From assembly GCF_030680185.1 (NCBI RefSeq), contig NZ_JAUXVZ010000012.1, forward strand, positions 29,210 to 93,209: 64,000 nt of DNA. The letters run 5' to 3'. This DNA is from Phenylobacterium sp. (GTDB lineage: Bacteria; Pseudomonadota; Alphaproteobacteria; Caulobacterales; Caulobacteraceae). This document shows, piece by piece, positions 19,558-27,984 of this stretch. The translations under genes were made by a program, and so were the position numbers. The notes beneath the pieces were generated by a model, which saw only the letters and a list, made by a program, of their open reading frames with translations, did not search any database and was not told the DNA's origin. Positions within the stretch are counted from its first letter, which is position 1. Each line of letters opens with the position of its first letter.

Positions 19558-20040
19558 TCAGCCCCGGATGTTCGAAAGTCGAAGCTGGCGGGCCCGGGTC
19601 AGGATGGCGTTCTCCAGGTCGACCTCGGTCTGGGCCGAGGGCGGAGCGTCGGTCCACTGGCCGTCGGCGCCGCGGACCTGCTTGAACAGGACGACGTTCA
19701 GGCCATCGGCCCGCAGGCGGGCGTCCAGGATATAGACCGTCGCCTTGAACCGCTCATTGGGCAGTTCCTGGCTGGAATACCAGTCGGTGATGATCAGGCC
19801 GCCATAGGGGTCGGCCGACACCAGGGGCATGAAGGACAGGGTGTCGAGGCTGGCGCGCCACAGATAGCCATTGACCGAGATGGAGGCGGCCGGGGCGGTG
19901 TCGGCGGCGTCGCCGCGGCCGAACAGGCGGAAACCGCCATCGTTATTCCCGCGCGAGGCGCAGGCCGACAGCGACACCAGGCTGATCGCCAGGACGCCGG
20001 CAGAGATCTTAGAAAGGCGAGCTCCGCGCACAAACGGCAT
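19558..20040 (-). CDS. DUF3576 lipoprotein
   Basis: 160-aa envelope protein with a lipoprotein signal peptide (SLVSLSACASRG). The mature part contains NGYLWRASLDTLSFMPLVSADPYGG, the core I associate with DUF3576, an alphaproteobacterial family found directly upstream of leuS-lptE-holA. Function unknown; co-occurrence with lptE suggests an outer-membrane biogenesis role, which is inference only. Confidence 0.88.
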   Translation of the reverse strand: MPFVRGARLSKISAGVLAISLVSLSACASRGNNDGGFRLFGRGDAADTAPAASISVNGYLWRASLDTLSFMPLVSADPYGGLIITDWYSSQELPNERFKATVYILDARLRADGLNVVLFKQVRGADGQWTDAPPSAQTEVDLENAILTRARQLRLSNIRG

Positions 20041-20212
20041 GTTCGTCCGTCTCCAGTGATAATTTCCGCGTCGTGATCACGCCGCAGCGCCGCCCCCGCG
20101 TCCGCGCCCTCTATAACAACCAGACTGCGGGCGCCAAACAGGAATCACGTGGCCTTGGCGCCACATGAACGGGCCATTGTGCAGGCGGGACCCGGAGTCG
20201 CGCATCGCCCGG

Positions 20213-20240
20213 TTGACCGGCGCGTTCTGGGACCTCTAAT
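20213..20240 (+). promoter_or_regulatory. Candidate promoter of ntrZ
   Basis: TTGACC (20213-20218), a 16-bp spacer, then TCTAAT (20235-20240), close to housekeeping consensus. It predicts a start near 20247 and a ~64-nt leader before the ATG at 20311. Confidence 0.5.
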
Positions 20241-20310
20241 CGAAAAGACGGCGCGGATCGGACCACCTGATCGGCGCCTGCGGGGCGCAGGGGGCCCTTC
20301 GACGGTGAAA

Positions 20311-20682
20311 ATGTCCTTCCGGACGACGGTTTTGTTGGCGAGCGTCATAACCCTTATGGGGTCGACGATGGCGCACGCCCAGGCCGCCAAGCCGAAAGGC
20401 GTCGATTTCACCGTCCGCAGCGAAGCTCTGCCTCAGGGGGGAAAGACCCTGAAGTGGGGCGTACAGAACGGCCGCTGGGGCGTGTCCCTCGATCTGGACC
20501 AGCCCACCGGCCGTGACGTGCAGCTGAACGACGTGCAGGCCGGCGCCTACTTCAGTGTGACGCCGAGCCTCCGCGTCGGCGGCGCCCTGGCTCTGGGCGA
20601 GAAGGAAGAGCCGGCCTTCAAGAAGACCCAGCCCACCGACGCCGCCCCGCGGGTGCGCCTCGAGACGGCCCTGAAGTTCTAG
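20311..20682 (+). CDS. ntrZ: NtrZ family periplasmic regulator
   Basis: 123-aa exported protein: signal peptide to about residue 26 (cleavage after AHAQA), then a beta-rich domain with WGVSLDLDQP, DVQLNDVQAGAYF and SLRVGGALALGE. The LNDVQAGAYF-SLRVGGA pattern and location between DUF3576/leuS and the thiE-like/yggS pair match Caulobacter NtrZ, a periplasmic protein that acts on the sensor kinase NtrY. The partner ntrYX genes are not in this window. The ATG at 20311 is taken because the upstream in-frame extension is not conserved-looking and has no signal-peptide character. Confidence 0.82.
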   Translation: MSFRTTVLLASVITLMGSTMAHAQAAKPKGVDFTVRSEALPQGGKTLKWGVQNGRWGVSLDLDQPTGRDVQLNDVQAGAYFSVTPSLRVGGALALGEKEEPAFKKTQPTDAAPRVRLETALKF

Positions 20683-20695
20683 GCTTCAGGCCGGG

Positions 20696-21319
20696 CTATC
20701 CGGGCGAAAGCCCCTCCACCGCCGCCAGACCGACCACGCCCGAGGCCAGCAGCCGCCGGGCGTTTTTCGTATTGATTCCGCCCAGACCATAGACCGGGCC
20801 GCCGGCCGCGCGGGCCAGGACGGCGAGGCCGCGCGCGCCCATGGGGCGGCCGGCGCTGGGGCTGCGGCTGGGAAACACCACCGAAACCACCACGGCCTGG
20901 GCGCCCAGGGCGAGGCCCCGGCGGGCGGCGGGCAGGCTGTGGGCCGCGGCCGTCACGATCCATTGCGGATGGGCCAGGCGCAGGGCGCGCGCCCTGTGGG
21001 CCTGGCGCTCGGGCAGGTGGACCCCGTCGGCGCCCACCGCCAAGGCCAGGGCGATGTCGGCGCCGATCATCAGCTTGATCCTGCGCGCCCGGGTCACGCG
21101 GCGCAGGTCGCGCGCCACCGCAGGGGCCTGTGGGTCGCCAAAGGGCCGGTAGATCACCGCCGCGCCAGGCGGCAGGGCGGCGGCGGCGGCCACCGGATCG
21201 GGGGTTCGCGCCGGGTCGGTGAACATCAGAAGCGGCGGCAGGGGGTTTTGCGTCCGCGCCCGGCGGCTTAAGGACCAGGCGGTCCGCCGCAGGTCCCAGA
21301 AGCAGAAGTCCTCCGCCAT
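20696..21319 (-). CDS. Thiamine phosphate synthase-like (ThiE/TenI family)
   Basis: 207-aa TIM-barrel protein of the ThiE/TenI superfamily. Visible are FTDPARTPDP at the start of the barrel, GADGVHLPER (the conserved region binding the pyrophosphate/thiazole side), and the phosphate-binding YGLGGINTKNARRL. No other thiamine genes are adjacent, so whether it makes thiamine phosphate is uncertain. The start at 21319 has a strong GGAGG eight bases upstream; a later ATG at 21226 would remove 31 residues. The start codon overlaps the yggS start on the opposite strand by two bases (CATG). Confidence 0.82.
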   Translation of the reverse strand: MAEDFCFWDLRRTAWSLSRRARTQNPLPPLLMFTDPARTPDPVAAAAALPPGAAVIYRPFGDPQAPAVARDLRRVTRARRIKLMIGADIALALAVGADGVHLPERQAHRARALRLAHPQWIVTAAAHSLPAARRGLALGAQAVVVSVVFPSRSPSAGRPMGARGLAVLARAAGGPVYGLGGINTKNARRLLASGVVGLAAVEGLSPG

Positions 21320-21989
21320 GTCCGACGCCTCCTTCGATTGTGCCGCCGCCCGCACCGATGTGCTGGCCAGGATCGCCCGCGCCGCGCAAGGCGCCGGCCG
21401 CAACCCGGCCGATGTGACCCTGGTGGCCGTCTCCAAGCAACAGCCGTGGGAGCCTGTGGCCCAGGCCTTGGCGGCGGGCCAGACCATATTCGGCGAAAAC
21501 CGGGTGCAGGAGGCGCAGGCGCGCTGGGCCGAACACCGCCAGGGCGTGGAGCTTCGGCTGATCGGGCCGCTGCAGACCAACAAGGCCAAGGACGCCGTGG
21601 CCTTTTTCGACGTAATCGAAACCCTGGACCGCGAGCGTCTGGCCAAGGTGCTGGCCGACGAGATCCAGGCCCAGGGCATGGCCCTGCGCCTCTATGTGCA
21701 GGTCAATACCGGCGAGGAGCCGCAGAAGGCCGGCGTCCTGCCGCCAGAGGCCGACGCCTTCATTGCTCAGTGCCGGGCGACCTATGGCCTGGCGATCGAG
21801 GGGCTGATGTGCATTCCGCCGCCCGACGAGCCGCCCGGCCCGCACTTCGCCCTGCTGGCCAAGATCGCCGCGCGCAACGGCCTTACGCGGCTCTCCATGG
21901 GCATGAGCGGGGATTTCGAGACCGCCGTGCGCTTCGGCGCCACCAGCGTGCGAGTGGGCTCGGCCCTGTTCGGGGCGCGGACGGGCTGA
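21318..21989 (+). CDS. PLP homeostasis protein YggS/PLPBP
   Basis: 223-aa alanine-racemase-like fold protein that binds pyridoxal phosphate and maintains vitamin B6 balance. The PLP lysine is in TLVAVSKQQP; FGENRVQEAQ, LIGPLQTNKAK and the phosphate-binding SMGMSGDFETAVRFGAT-type block are diagnostic. The ATG at 21318 lacks a good Shine-Dalgarno and overlaps the thiE-like start on the other strand, so a shared bidirectional control region outside the two starts is not available; each promoter must lie within the other gene. Confidence 0.92.
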   Translation: MSDASFDCAAARTDVLARIARAAQGAGRNPADVTLVAVSKQQPWEPVAQALAAGQTIFGENRVQEAQARWAEHRQGVELRLIGPLQTNKAKDAVAFFDVIETLDRERLAKVLADEIQAQGMALRLYVQVNTGEEPQKAGVLPPEADAFIAQCRATYGLAIEGLMCIPPPDEPPGPHFALLAKIAARNGLTRLSMGMSGDFETAVRFGATSVRVGSALFGARTG

Positions 21990-22010
21990 AGGCCTAGCCG
22001 GCTTCTGCTT

Positions 22011-22098
22011 CCGTCACCCTCGGGCTTGACCCGAGGGTCCATGCACACGGCCTCTCGCCGGTGTGCATGGATGGCCCGGTCAAGCCGGGCCATGACGG
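22011..22098. repeat. Family C triple-hairpin repeat, copy 1
   Basis: Three successive stems: CCCTCGGGcttgaCCCGAGGG, then CCATGCACAC facing GTGTGCATGG, then GGCCCGGtcaaGCCGGGCC-like, all bounded by GTCA and TGAC. A second copy in opposite orientation lies at 60343. It is between yggS and the L,D-transpeptidase gene (convergent), a position where a terminator would be useful. Confidence 0.75.
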
Positions 22099-22145
22099 TT
22101 GGGAGGACGTGGGCGCGGCCGCCAGTTGGCGATAGCGCTGGCCCC

Positions 22146-22649
22146 TCAGGCCTCGATGGCCAGGGCGTCCCCTGGCGCAGCTCGGGCCAGCACCGCTTCG
22201 AGATCAGGCCGCGAGAGGGCGATGCAGCCCTCGGTGGGCGCATAGTCCGGCTTGGCCAGGTGCAGGAAGATGGCCGAGCCCAGGGGGGCGACCGGTGGAT
22301 CGTCATTGTGGCCCAGCACCACCACCAAGTCGTAGAGCCCGTCCTCGCGCCACAGGGCCTCGTGGCTGGCGGCGAAGGGGCGCTTCACCAGCCGGTTGTA
22401 GTCGGGATGGGCCGGATCATCGCACCAGCCGTCGTCCGGCGCGATCGGCCGCACGGGTAGGGCGGTGGTCGGCGCCGGTCCCCGGTCGGGGCGATAGAGG
22501 ACGTAGCGCAGCGGCCAGACCCCGATGGGCGAGACCCCGTCGCCCTCGCGCTTGTCGGCCGCCGGCGCCATGCCGCCTCGGCCGATGGCGCAGGCCATCA
22601 GATCGTCGCCGGATCGGAAGCGGCCGCGGGAATCGGCGTGGAAGATCAA
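22146..22649 (-). CDS. L,D-transpeptidase (YkuD family)
   Basis: 167-aa YkuD-fold protein expected to cross-link peptidoglycan. The active-site region reads HLAKPDYAPTEGCIALSR, with the histidine and the catalytic cysteine in EGCIALS; upstream RREG/KREGDGVSPIGVW is the family's typical N-terminal block. The start is taken as the TTG at 22649, which has GGGAGG seven bases upstream; no suitable ATG is in frame nearby. No clear signal peptide was seen, which is common in short alphaproteobacterial members. Divergent from the cenR-like gene by 58 bp, so both promoters share a short region. Confidence 0.82.
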   Translation of the reverse strand: MIFHADSRGRFRSGDDLMACAIGRGGMAPAADKREGDGVSPIGVWPLRYVLYRPDRGPAPTTALPVRPIAPDDGWCDDPAHPDYNRLVKRPFAASHEALWREDGLYDLVVVLGHNDDPPVAPLGSAIFLHLAKPDYAPTEGCIALSRPDLEAVLARAAPGDALAIEA

Positions 22650-22707
22650 GGCGCGGCCTCCCAAAAATCTTTGCCCGCAGGCCGCGACACGGTGCATGTT
22701 CTGGCCC

Positions 22708-23394
22708 ATGGCGCAAAGAAAGACTCTGCTGATCATCGACGACGACGACGACCTGCGCGGCGCCGTCGCCGAACAACTCCAACTGAACGACGAGTTCATC
22801 GCTGTCGAGGCCGCCACCGGCGCCGAGGGCGTTCGTCTGGCCCAGGAGAGCCGGCCCGACCTGGTGCTGCTGGACGTCGACCTGCCCGACATGAACGGCC
22901 GCGAGGTCTGCAAGGCCCTGCGCGACCAGGGGCTGGCCGCGCCGGTGATCATGCTGACGGCGGCCTCTTCGGACGAGGACACCGTCCAGGGGCTGGAGGC
23001 TGGGGCCAACGACTATGTCACCAAGCCCTATCGTTTCGCCGTGCTGCTGGCCCGCATCCGCGCCCAGCTGCGCAGCCACGAACAGTCCGAAGGCGCGGTG
23101 TTCCAGCTCGGCGGCTACGAGTTCCGACCCTCGGCCAAGATTCTGGTGGACGAGAACGAGCGCAAGATCCGGCTCACCGAGAAGGAGACCAACATCCTGA
23201 AGTACCTCTACCGGGCCGGCGACAAGTCGGTCTCCCGCGAGGAGCTTCTGGCCGAGGTCTGGGGCTACAACGCCGGCGTCACCACCCACACCCTGGAAAC
23301 CCACGTCTATCGCCTGCGCCAGAAGATCGAGCCGGACCCGGGGAACGCCCGCCTGCTGCTGACTGAGGCCGGCGGCTATCGGCTGGCGCCTTAG
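22708..23394 (+). CDS. cenR: OmpR/PhoB-type response regulator, CenR by synteny
   Basis: 228-aa two-domain response regulator. Receiver domain: acidic cluster IIDDDDDLR, phospho-acceptor aspartate in LLLDVDLPDMNG, lysine in VTKPYRF. C-terminal winged helix: RLTEKETNILKYLYRAG and THTLETHVYRLRQKIE. The unusual run of five aspartates and the position (ntrZ, thiE-like, yggS, L,D-transpeptidase, regulator) agree with my recollection of Caulobacter CenR, an essential envelope regulator; the kinase CenK is not in the window. Symbol rests on synteny, the family call on motifs. Confidence 0.8.
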   Translation: MAQRKTLLIIDDDDDLRGAVAEQLQLNDEFIAVEAATGAEGVRLAQESRPDLVLLDVDLPDMNGREVCKALRDQGLAAPVIMLTAASSDEDTVQGLEAGANDYVTKPYRFAVLLARIRAQLRSHEQSEGAVFQLGGYEFRPSAKILVDENERKIRLTEKETNILKYLYRAGDKSVSREELLAEVWGYNAGVTTHTLETHVYRLRQKIEPDPGNARLLLTEAGGYRLAP

Positions 23395-23411
23395 GTCGAG
23401 GCCGGGTTTCG

Positions 23412-23533
23412 AAGAGGGGACACAAAGGACACGAAGATAGCCAAGGACACGAAGGGGTCGGCGGCCCCGCCTTTGTGTCCTTTGCGATCCTTAGTGTTCT
23501 TCGTGTCCCGTCTTGAAGGCGCCTACGGCGCGC
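23412..23533. repeat. Family A palindromic repeat, copy 3
   Basis: GGGGACACAAAGGACACGAAG and CCAAGGACACGAAGG on the left; CCTTTGTGTCCTTTGCG and GTTCTTCGTGTCCC on the right; ends with GGCGCCTACGGCGCGC, the short GCGCC-GGCGC palindrome that accompanies most family A copies. It lies between convergent cenR and xth. Confidence 0.78.
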
Positions 23534-23555
23534 AGGATGTGTGGAGGTCGGCGTT

Positions 23556-24362
23556 CTAGAGCGCCAGGTCGGCGGTGACCGGGGCGTGGTCGCTGGGGCG
23601 TTCCCATTCGCGGACGTCGTCGTGGACGCGGGATGACGCGGCGCCAGTGCGGAAGGCCGCTTCGCGCAGGCCGGGCGAGACCCAGATGTGGTCCAGGCGC
23701 AGGCCGCGGTTGGACTTGCGGAAGTCCGCCGAGCGATAGCTCCACCAGGAAAACAGCTTCTCCGGTTCCGGCGTCGCGGCCCGGGGCAGGTCGATGAAGC
23801 CCAGGGACTTCTGCAGGGCGTCCATGGCCGCCACCTCGACCGGGGTGTGGCTGACGATGCGCGACATCTGCCGGTGGCTCCAGACGTCGAACTCGCCGGG
23901 CGCCACGTTCAGGTCGCCGACAATGGCCAGGGGCGCCTGGGGATCGCGGCGGCCCATCTCGGCGGTCAGGCTCTCGAAGAAGTCGAGCTTGTGGTCGAAC
24001 TTGGGGTTCAGGGCGCGGTCGGGGACGTCGCCGCCGGCCGGCACATAGAAGTTCTGGATCTCGACGCCCGCCACCTTGGCCGAGACGCAGCGGGCATGGC
24101 CTTCGCGGCAGACGTTGAGGATCGGGGCGTCCTCGATCGGCAGGCGCGAGGCGATGGCCACCCCGTGCCAGCCCTTCTGGCCGGCGATCTTCACATGCGG
24201 CAGACCCATGGCGGCGAAGGCCTCGCGGGGAAACTCGGCCTCCTGGCACTTGATCTCCTGCAGGCACAGGACATCGGGCGCCTGCTCGTCGACGAAGCGG
24301 GCGACCTGCTCGGCGCGCAGGCGGACGGAGTTGATATTCCAGGAGGCGATACGGAGGCGCAT
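23556..24362 (-). CDS. xth: Exodeoxyribonuclease III
   Basis: AP endonuclease/3'-5' exonuclease for base-excision repair, 268 aa. The ExoIII signatures are complete: SWNINSVRLR, metal-binding glutamate in LQEIKCQE, GDLNVAP, WWSYR, and the C-terminal catalytic histidine in PSDHAPV. The ATG at 24362 begins directly with the conserved MRLRIASWNIN. Monocistronic as far as can be seen; it reads toward family A copy 3. Confidence 0.95.
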   Translation of the reverse strand: MRLRIASWNINSVRLRAEQVARFVDEQAPDVLCLQEIKCQEAEFPREAFAAMGLPHVKIAGQKGWHGVAIASRLPIEDAPILNVCREGHARCVSAKVAGVEIQNFYVPAGGDVPDRALNPKFDHKLDFFESLTAEMGRRDPQAPLAIVGDLNVAPGEFDVWSHRQMSRIVSHTPVEVAAMDALQKSLGFIDLPRAATPEPEKLFSWWSYRSADFRKSNRGLRLDHIWVSPGLREAAFRTGAASSRVHDDVREWERPSDHAPVTADLAL

Positions 24363-24380
24363 GGCGGTGGTTTAGGCCAC

Positions 24381-24462
24381 AGAGCGCGTTCCGATAAGTG
24401 GGAACCGGTTATCGGATCAGAACGCGCTCAGGTCGGAATTGGAGCCTGATCACATCAGGCTC
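24381..24462. repeat. Compound inverted repeat
   Basis: Perfect 10-bp arms GAGCGCGTTC (24382-24391) and GAACGCGCTC (24420-24429), with inner arms CCGATAA/TTATCGG, followed by a 9-bp stem GAGCCTGAT-cac-ATCAGGCTC (24442-24462). It is non-coding and lies between xth and the candidate small RNA. Looks like a mobile-type intergenic repeat, but only one copy is in the window. Confidence 0.6.
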
Positions 24463-24471
24463 TGGGACGAT

Positions 24472-24594
24472 AAGAAAACGCCCGGGGACTGGAGAACCCC
24501 GGGCGCCAAGTCATTCGTCTCTCATGCCGCCGCCGGGAGGGGATAGGTTCCGGCACGGCGCTGATATCGGGCCAGCGGCCCTGCCTCAGCGATG
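24472..24594 (-). ncRNA. Candidate small RNA (~120 nt)
   Basis: On the minus strand a promoter-like pair (24601-24629) is followed, about 120 nt on, by an intrinsic terminator (24475-24505). The predicted RNA starts with a nested hairpin, GCTGA-ggca-GGGCC-gct-GGCCC-gata-TCAGC, followed by a pyrimidine-rich segment ACCTATCCCCTCCC, which could pair with Shine-Dalgarno sequences. The only overlapping small reading frame would need an ATG inside the -10 element. This is inference from promoter, terminator and structure; no family was recognised. Confidence 0.45.
24475..24505 (-). terminator. Intrinsic terminator of the candidate small RNA
   Basis: Reading the minus strand, CGCCCGGGG-loop-CCCCGGGCG (9-bp GC stem, 9-nt loop) is followed directly by TTTTCTTAT. 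The other strand lacks a T-run after the hairpin, so it acts leftward. It would also end transcripts from the LolA-like gene. Confidence 0.8.
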
Positions 24595-24600
24595 CGTGTC

Positions 24601-24629
24601 ATATTTGCCACGAGGCCGATAAAAGTCAA
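24601..24629 (-). promoter_or_regulatory. Candidate sigma-70-type promoter for the small RNA
   Basis: TTGACT (24629-24624), exactly 17 bp, then AAATAT (24606-24601) on the minus strand. This is one of the best housekeeping promoter matches in the window and predicts a start near 24594. Confidence 0.5.
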
Positions 24630-24666
24630 GCGAGAATCAGGATGATTCTTGCGTGTTGTGAGATTG

Positions 24667-25323
24667 TCACATTCGTCCCTGGCCGGGACGCAGGTTCCGC
24701 GGGTCCTTGAGGACGAACAGGCTGTCATCCAGGCTGGCCACCTTGTCGAGGCGGGTCAGGCGCACCCGGGTGGCCTGGCCCTGGGCGTCGCTGATCGTCC
24801 AGCTCACCAGCTTCATCGGGGAATCGGAGAAGGTCAGCGTAATCTGGCCCTCGGCCTCCTTCTTGCCGTCGCGGGCGGTGATGGAGAAGCCGTCGGCCAG
24901 GCGGGAGACCCGGGTCACCTGCACGCCGCGATCCAGGCGGATCTGCCGGGCCAGGAACAGCGACAGGGGCGTGGCGCCCAGGGGATAGGACTCGAAGGTC
25001 TTGAGCTTGGAATTGGCCACCGAGACCAGGTTGCCGTCCGACACCACCAGCAGGCCCGAGGGCGCGGCATAGGCGAAGCGGGCCTTGCCCGGACGCTTCA
25101 GAAAGATTTCGCCCTGGGTGGTGACGCCCCGGGGGTCGGTCTGCACGAAGGTCCCCTTGGCCTGGCTCAGACCTTCCAGATAGGCCACGGCGCGGTCCAC
25201 CAGCGCCTGATCGGCCGACGACAGGGCCGCGGCGGCGGGGCTGGCCGACAGCAGGCCGACGAAGGGCGCAGCGGCCAGGCCGAAGGCCAGAGTCCGGCGG
25301 GACAGGGCGGGCGTGCGGATCAT
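24667..25323 (-). CDS. LolA-like outer-membrane lipoprotein carrier
   Basis: 218-aa exported protein resembling LolA, the periplasmic chaperone that ferries lipoproteins to the outer membrane. The beta-rich core includes KGTFVQTDPRGVTTQGEIFL and RPGKARFAYAAPSGLLVVSDG, the region corresponding to the LolA hydrophobic cleft. The signal peptide begins LSRRTLAFGLAAAP, with a twin-arginine-like SRRTLAF, so export by Tat is possible. AAGGAG nine bases upstream supports the ATG at 25323. No lolB or lolCDE is nearby. Confidence 0.85.
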   Translation of the reverse strand: MIRTPALSRRTLAFGLAAAPFVGLLSASPAAAALSSADQALVDRAVAYLEGLSQAKGTFVQTDPRGVTTQGEIFLKRPGKARFAYAAPSGLLVVSDGNLVSVANSKLKTFESYPLGATPLSLFLARQIRLDRGVQVTRVSRLADGFSITARDGKKEAEGQITLTFSDSPMKLVSWTISDAQGQATRVRLTRLDKVASLDDSLFVLKDPRNLRPGQGRM

Positions 25324-25567
25324 GAAATCGGCTCCTTGGTCGGGGCGGGCAGCCTGACAGGCGCCCGCGGCGTCAATAGGGCGGCGCGCCACCTTTCCGG
25401 GATGGCCTAACGGCCACGCTTTGGCTTCGTTCCCCGTGGCGAATGCGCCTTCAGGCCGCAAGTTCTAGCCGAGCGTCGATGAATGGGTCATGTCCAGAGC
25501 ATTCAGCGCCGCAGCGGGTAACCCCATGACCTCGCCATCCTCCGCCCAGCCTCAGGACACTCCGCCC

Positions 25568-26641
25568 ATGACGACCCTGTGCCGCGACCGCGCCTGGATT
25601 GACCAAGCGGTGAAGACCATCGAGGCCGATTTCAACCGTTCGGCCGACACCCACCTGCTGCGCGCGCCCCTGGCCGGGGACGTCCATCTCTATTTCAAGG
25701 ACGAGTCCACGCACCCGACGGGCAGCCTCAAGCATCGCCTGGCCCGCTCGCTGTTCCTCTACGCCCTTTGCAATGGCTGGATCGGGCCGCGGACGCCGAT
25801 CATCGAGGCCTCCAGCGGCTCGACGGCGGTGTCGGAGGCCTATTTCGCCCGGCTGCTGGGTTTGCGGTTCATCGCGGTGATGCCCCGGTCCACCTCGGCC
25901 GAGAAGGTGGCGCAGATCGCATTCCACGGGGGCGAGACCCACTTTGTCGAGGCGGCGCCCGACGTCTATGCGCAGAGCGCCCGTCTCGCCGCCGAGCTGG
26001 GCGGCCATTACATGGACCAGTTCACCTATGCCGAGCGGGCCACCGACTGGCGGGGCAACAACAATATCGCCGAGTCGATCTTCAGCCAGATGGCCCAGGA
26101 GCCTCATCCTGAGCCCGCCTGGATCGTCGCCGGCGCCGGCACCGGCGGCACCACGGCGACGCTGGGCCGCTTCATCCGCTACAACCGCGCCCAGACCTGC
26201 CTGTGCCTGGCCGATCCGGAGGCCTCGGTCTTTCACCGCCATGTGGCCGATCGGAGGGTGAGCGCCAGCGCCGACCGCGGCTCGATCATCGAGGGCATCG
26301 GCCGGGCCCGCTGCGAGCCGTCCTTCAATCCCGAGCTGATCGACCGGGCCATCGCCGTGCCCGACGCCGCCAGCATCGCCGGCGCCCGGGTGGCCAGCCG
26401 CCGCCTGGGCCGTTCCTGCGGCGGCTCGACGGGCACCAACCTCTGGGCCAGCGCCCAGGTCATCGAGGCCATGGCCGCCAAGGGCCAGGCCGGCTCGGTC
26501 GTGACCTTGCTCTGCGATTCCGGCGAGCGTTACGCCAGCACGCTGTCGAATTCCGACTGGCTGGCCGCCGCCGGCATCGACACCGCCCCTTACGAAGCGG
26601 CGCTGGAGGCCTTCTTCGACACCGGCCGTTTCAGGATCTAG
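25568..26641 (+). CDS. PLP-dependent cysteine synthase/desulfhydrase family (Cds1-like)
   Basis: Fold-type II pyridoxal-phosphate enzyme, 357 aa from the ATG at 25568 (starts at 25526 and 25490 are also possible; AGGA precedes 25568). The Schiff-base lysine is in [11 protein letters not shown], the substrate loop is [13 protein letters not shown] and the phosphate loop [13 protein letters not shown]. The [16 protein letters not shown] form and the C-terminal [10 protein letters not shown] and CDSGERY blocks resemble L-cysteine desulfhydrase Cds1 rather than CysK. It ends on a CTAG shared with the convergent amidohydrolase. Reaction direction cannot be settled from sequence. Confidence 0.85.
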   Translation: MTTLCRDRAWIDQAVKTIEADFNRSADTHLLRAPLAGDVHLYFKDESTHPTGSLKHRLARSLFLYALCNGWIGPRTPIIEASSGSTAVSEAYFARLLGLRFIAVMPRSTSAEKVAQIAFHGGETHFVEAAPDVYAQSARLAAELGGHYMDQFTYAERATDWRGNNNIAESIFSQMAQEPHPEPAWIVAGAGTGGTTATLGRFIRYNRAQTCLCLADPEASVFHRHVADRRVSASADRGSIIEGIGRARCEPSFNPELIDRAIAVPDAASIAGARVASRRLGRSCGGSTGTNLWASAQVIEAMAAKGQAGSVVTLLCDSGERYASTLSNSDWLAAAGIDTAPYEAALEAFFDTGRFRI

Positions 26642-27984
26642 TCGGCCGGCCAGGGCTGGCGGGCGCCGTCCAGCTTGTGGACCACGCCCCGGCGCATCAC
26701 GAAGGTGACCCGCTCCAGCTCGGTGACGTCGGCGAGCGGGCTTGCCGACACAGCCACGATATCGGCCGACTTGCCCACCTCCAGCGTGCCCAGGCTGGCT
26801 GAGAGGCCCAGCAGGTCGGCGGCGTCCACCGTGGCGCTGCGGATCGCCCGGTCGGGCGTCATGCCGGCGTCGACCATCATCTTGAACTCGGTGGCGTTGT
26901 CCCCGTGGGCCGAGACGCCGGTGTCGGTGCCAAAGGCGATCTTCACCCCGGGCGCCGCATACTGCGCGATGTGCCCTTCGAAGGCGATGCGGGCGGCCTC
27001 CTCGGCCTTGGCCAGCACCGCAGGCGGGCGCTCGCCGGCCCGCGCCTGGGCGACGGCGGCTTCGGGGGCGATCATGGTCGGCACCAGATAGGCGCCGGTC
27101 TGGCGGAACAGGGCGAGTGTCTCGGCGTCGGTGAAGGTGGCGTGCTCGATGGAGTCGACGCCGGCGCGCAGGGCCGCCTCGATGCCGTCCTTGCCGTGGG
27201 CGTGGGCGGTGACCTTGCGGCCAAAAGCGTGGGCGGTGTCGACGATGGCCTTCATCTCGTCGTCGAACATCTGCCGGCCCAGCCCGCCGGCCACATTGGA
27301 GAGCACCCCGCCGGTGGCTGCGAACTTGATCACCTGGGCGCCCTGCGACACCTGGATCCGAACCGCCCGACGGCAATCCTCGGGGCCGTCGCAGGTGTTG
27401 ACCGCGTGGTCTCGGACGAGTTCCGCATAGGGTTCGGCCAGACCGTTGGCGCCGTCGCCATGGCCACCGCTGATGGAGATCATGCGGCCGGCGTTGACGA
27501 TGGTCGGACCCTCGATCAGCCCCTTCTCGATCCCGTCGCGCAGGGCGGTGATGGCGGTGGGCTCCGAGCCCAGGTCGCGCACGGTGGTGAAGCCGGCGTC
27601 CAGGGTGCGCCGGGCGTTGTCCAGCCCGACCACGAACCGGGTCTCGGCTCCCCGCGTCATGGCCTCGAGCCGGGCGGCGGTCTTGTCGTCGTCGGAGAAG
27701 ATGTGGACGTGGGAATCGATCAGGCCGGGCAGGACGAACTGGTCCGACAGGTCGATCAGCCGCGCGCCGGCCGGGGCGGGCAGCAGGCCGTCGGCCACCT
27801 GCACGATACGGCCATCCTGCACCACCAGGGTGGAGGCGCCCCGCGGCGCCTGGCCCGGCCGGTCGAGGAGGGCGCCGGCATGGATATAGGTCTGGCTCGG
27901 CGGCGGGCCCGCGGGCGCCTGGGCCTGGACGGGCTGGGCGACGAGGGCGCCGGCGAGGACGGCGGCGGCGATGTGGCGCAACAT
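26638..27984 (-). CDS. Secreted metal-dependent amidohydrolase
   Basis: 448-aa amidohydrolase of the imidazolonepropionase/Xaa-Pro-dipeptidase-like group, with a signal peptide ([23 protein letters not shown]) that sends it to the periplasm. Metal ligands are visible: [11 protein letters not shown], the lysine in [20 protein letters not shown], and aspartate in [11 protein letters not shown]. Homologues hydrolyse dipeptides or other amides; the true substrate is unknown. It is transcribed alone; its stop shares CTAG with the convergent PLP enzyme. Confidence 0.88.
   Translation of the reverse strand: MLRHIAAAVLAGALVAQPVQAQAPAGPPPSQTYIHAGALLDRPGQAPRGASTLVVQDGRIVQVADGLLPAPAGARLIDLSDQFVLPGLIDSHVHIFSDDDKTAARLEAMTRGAETRFVVGLDNARRTLDAGFTTVRDLGSEPTAITALRDGIEKGLIEGPTIVNAGRMISISGGHGDGANGLAEPYAELVRDHAVNTCDGPEDCRRAVRIQVSQGAQVIKFAATGGVLSNVAGGLGRQMFDDEMKAIVDTAHAFGRKVTAHAHGKDGIEAALRAGVDSIEHATFTDAETLALFRQTGAYLVPTMIAPEAAVAQARAGERPPAVLAKAEEAARIAFEGHIAQYAAPGVKIAFGTDTGVSAHGDNATEFKMMVDAGMTPDRAIRSATVDAADLLGLSASLGTLEVGKSADIVAVSASPLADVTELERVTFVMRRGVVHKLDGARQPWPAD

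Noticed and set aside
16022..19735. A 1237-codon open frame on the plus strand opposite leuS
   Set aside because: Exact mirror of leuS and holA/lptE coding; Gly/Ala/Gln/His-rich composition typical of antisense frames in GC-rich DNA, no domain seen.
24522..24602. 26-codon frame starting MTRIAEAGPLARYQ on the minus strand
   Set aside because: Its ATG overlaps the -10 element of a strong candidate promoter and lacks a good ribosome site; a non-coding RNA explains the region better. Not fully excluded if a leaderless transcript starts upstream.
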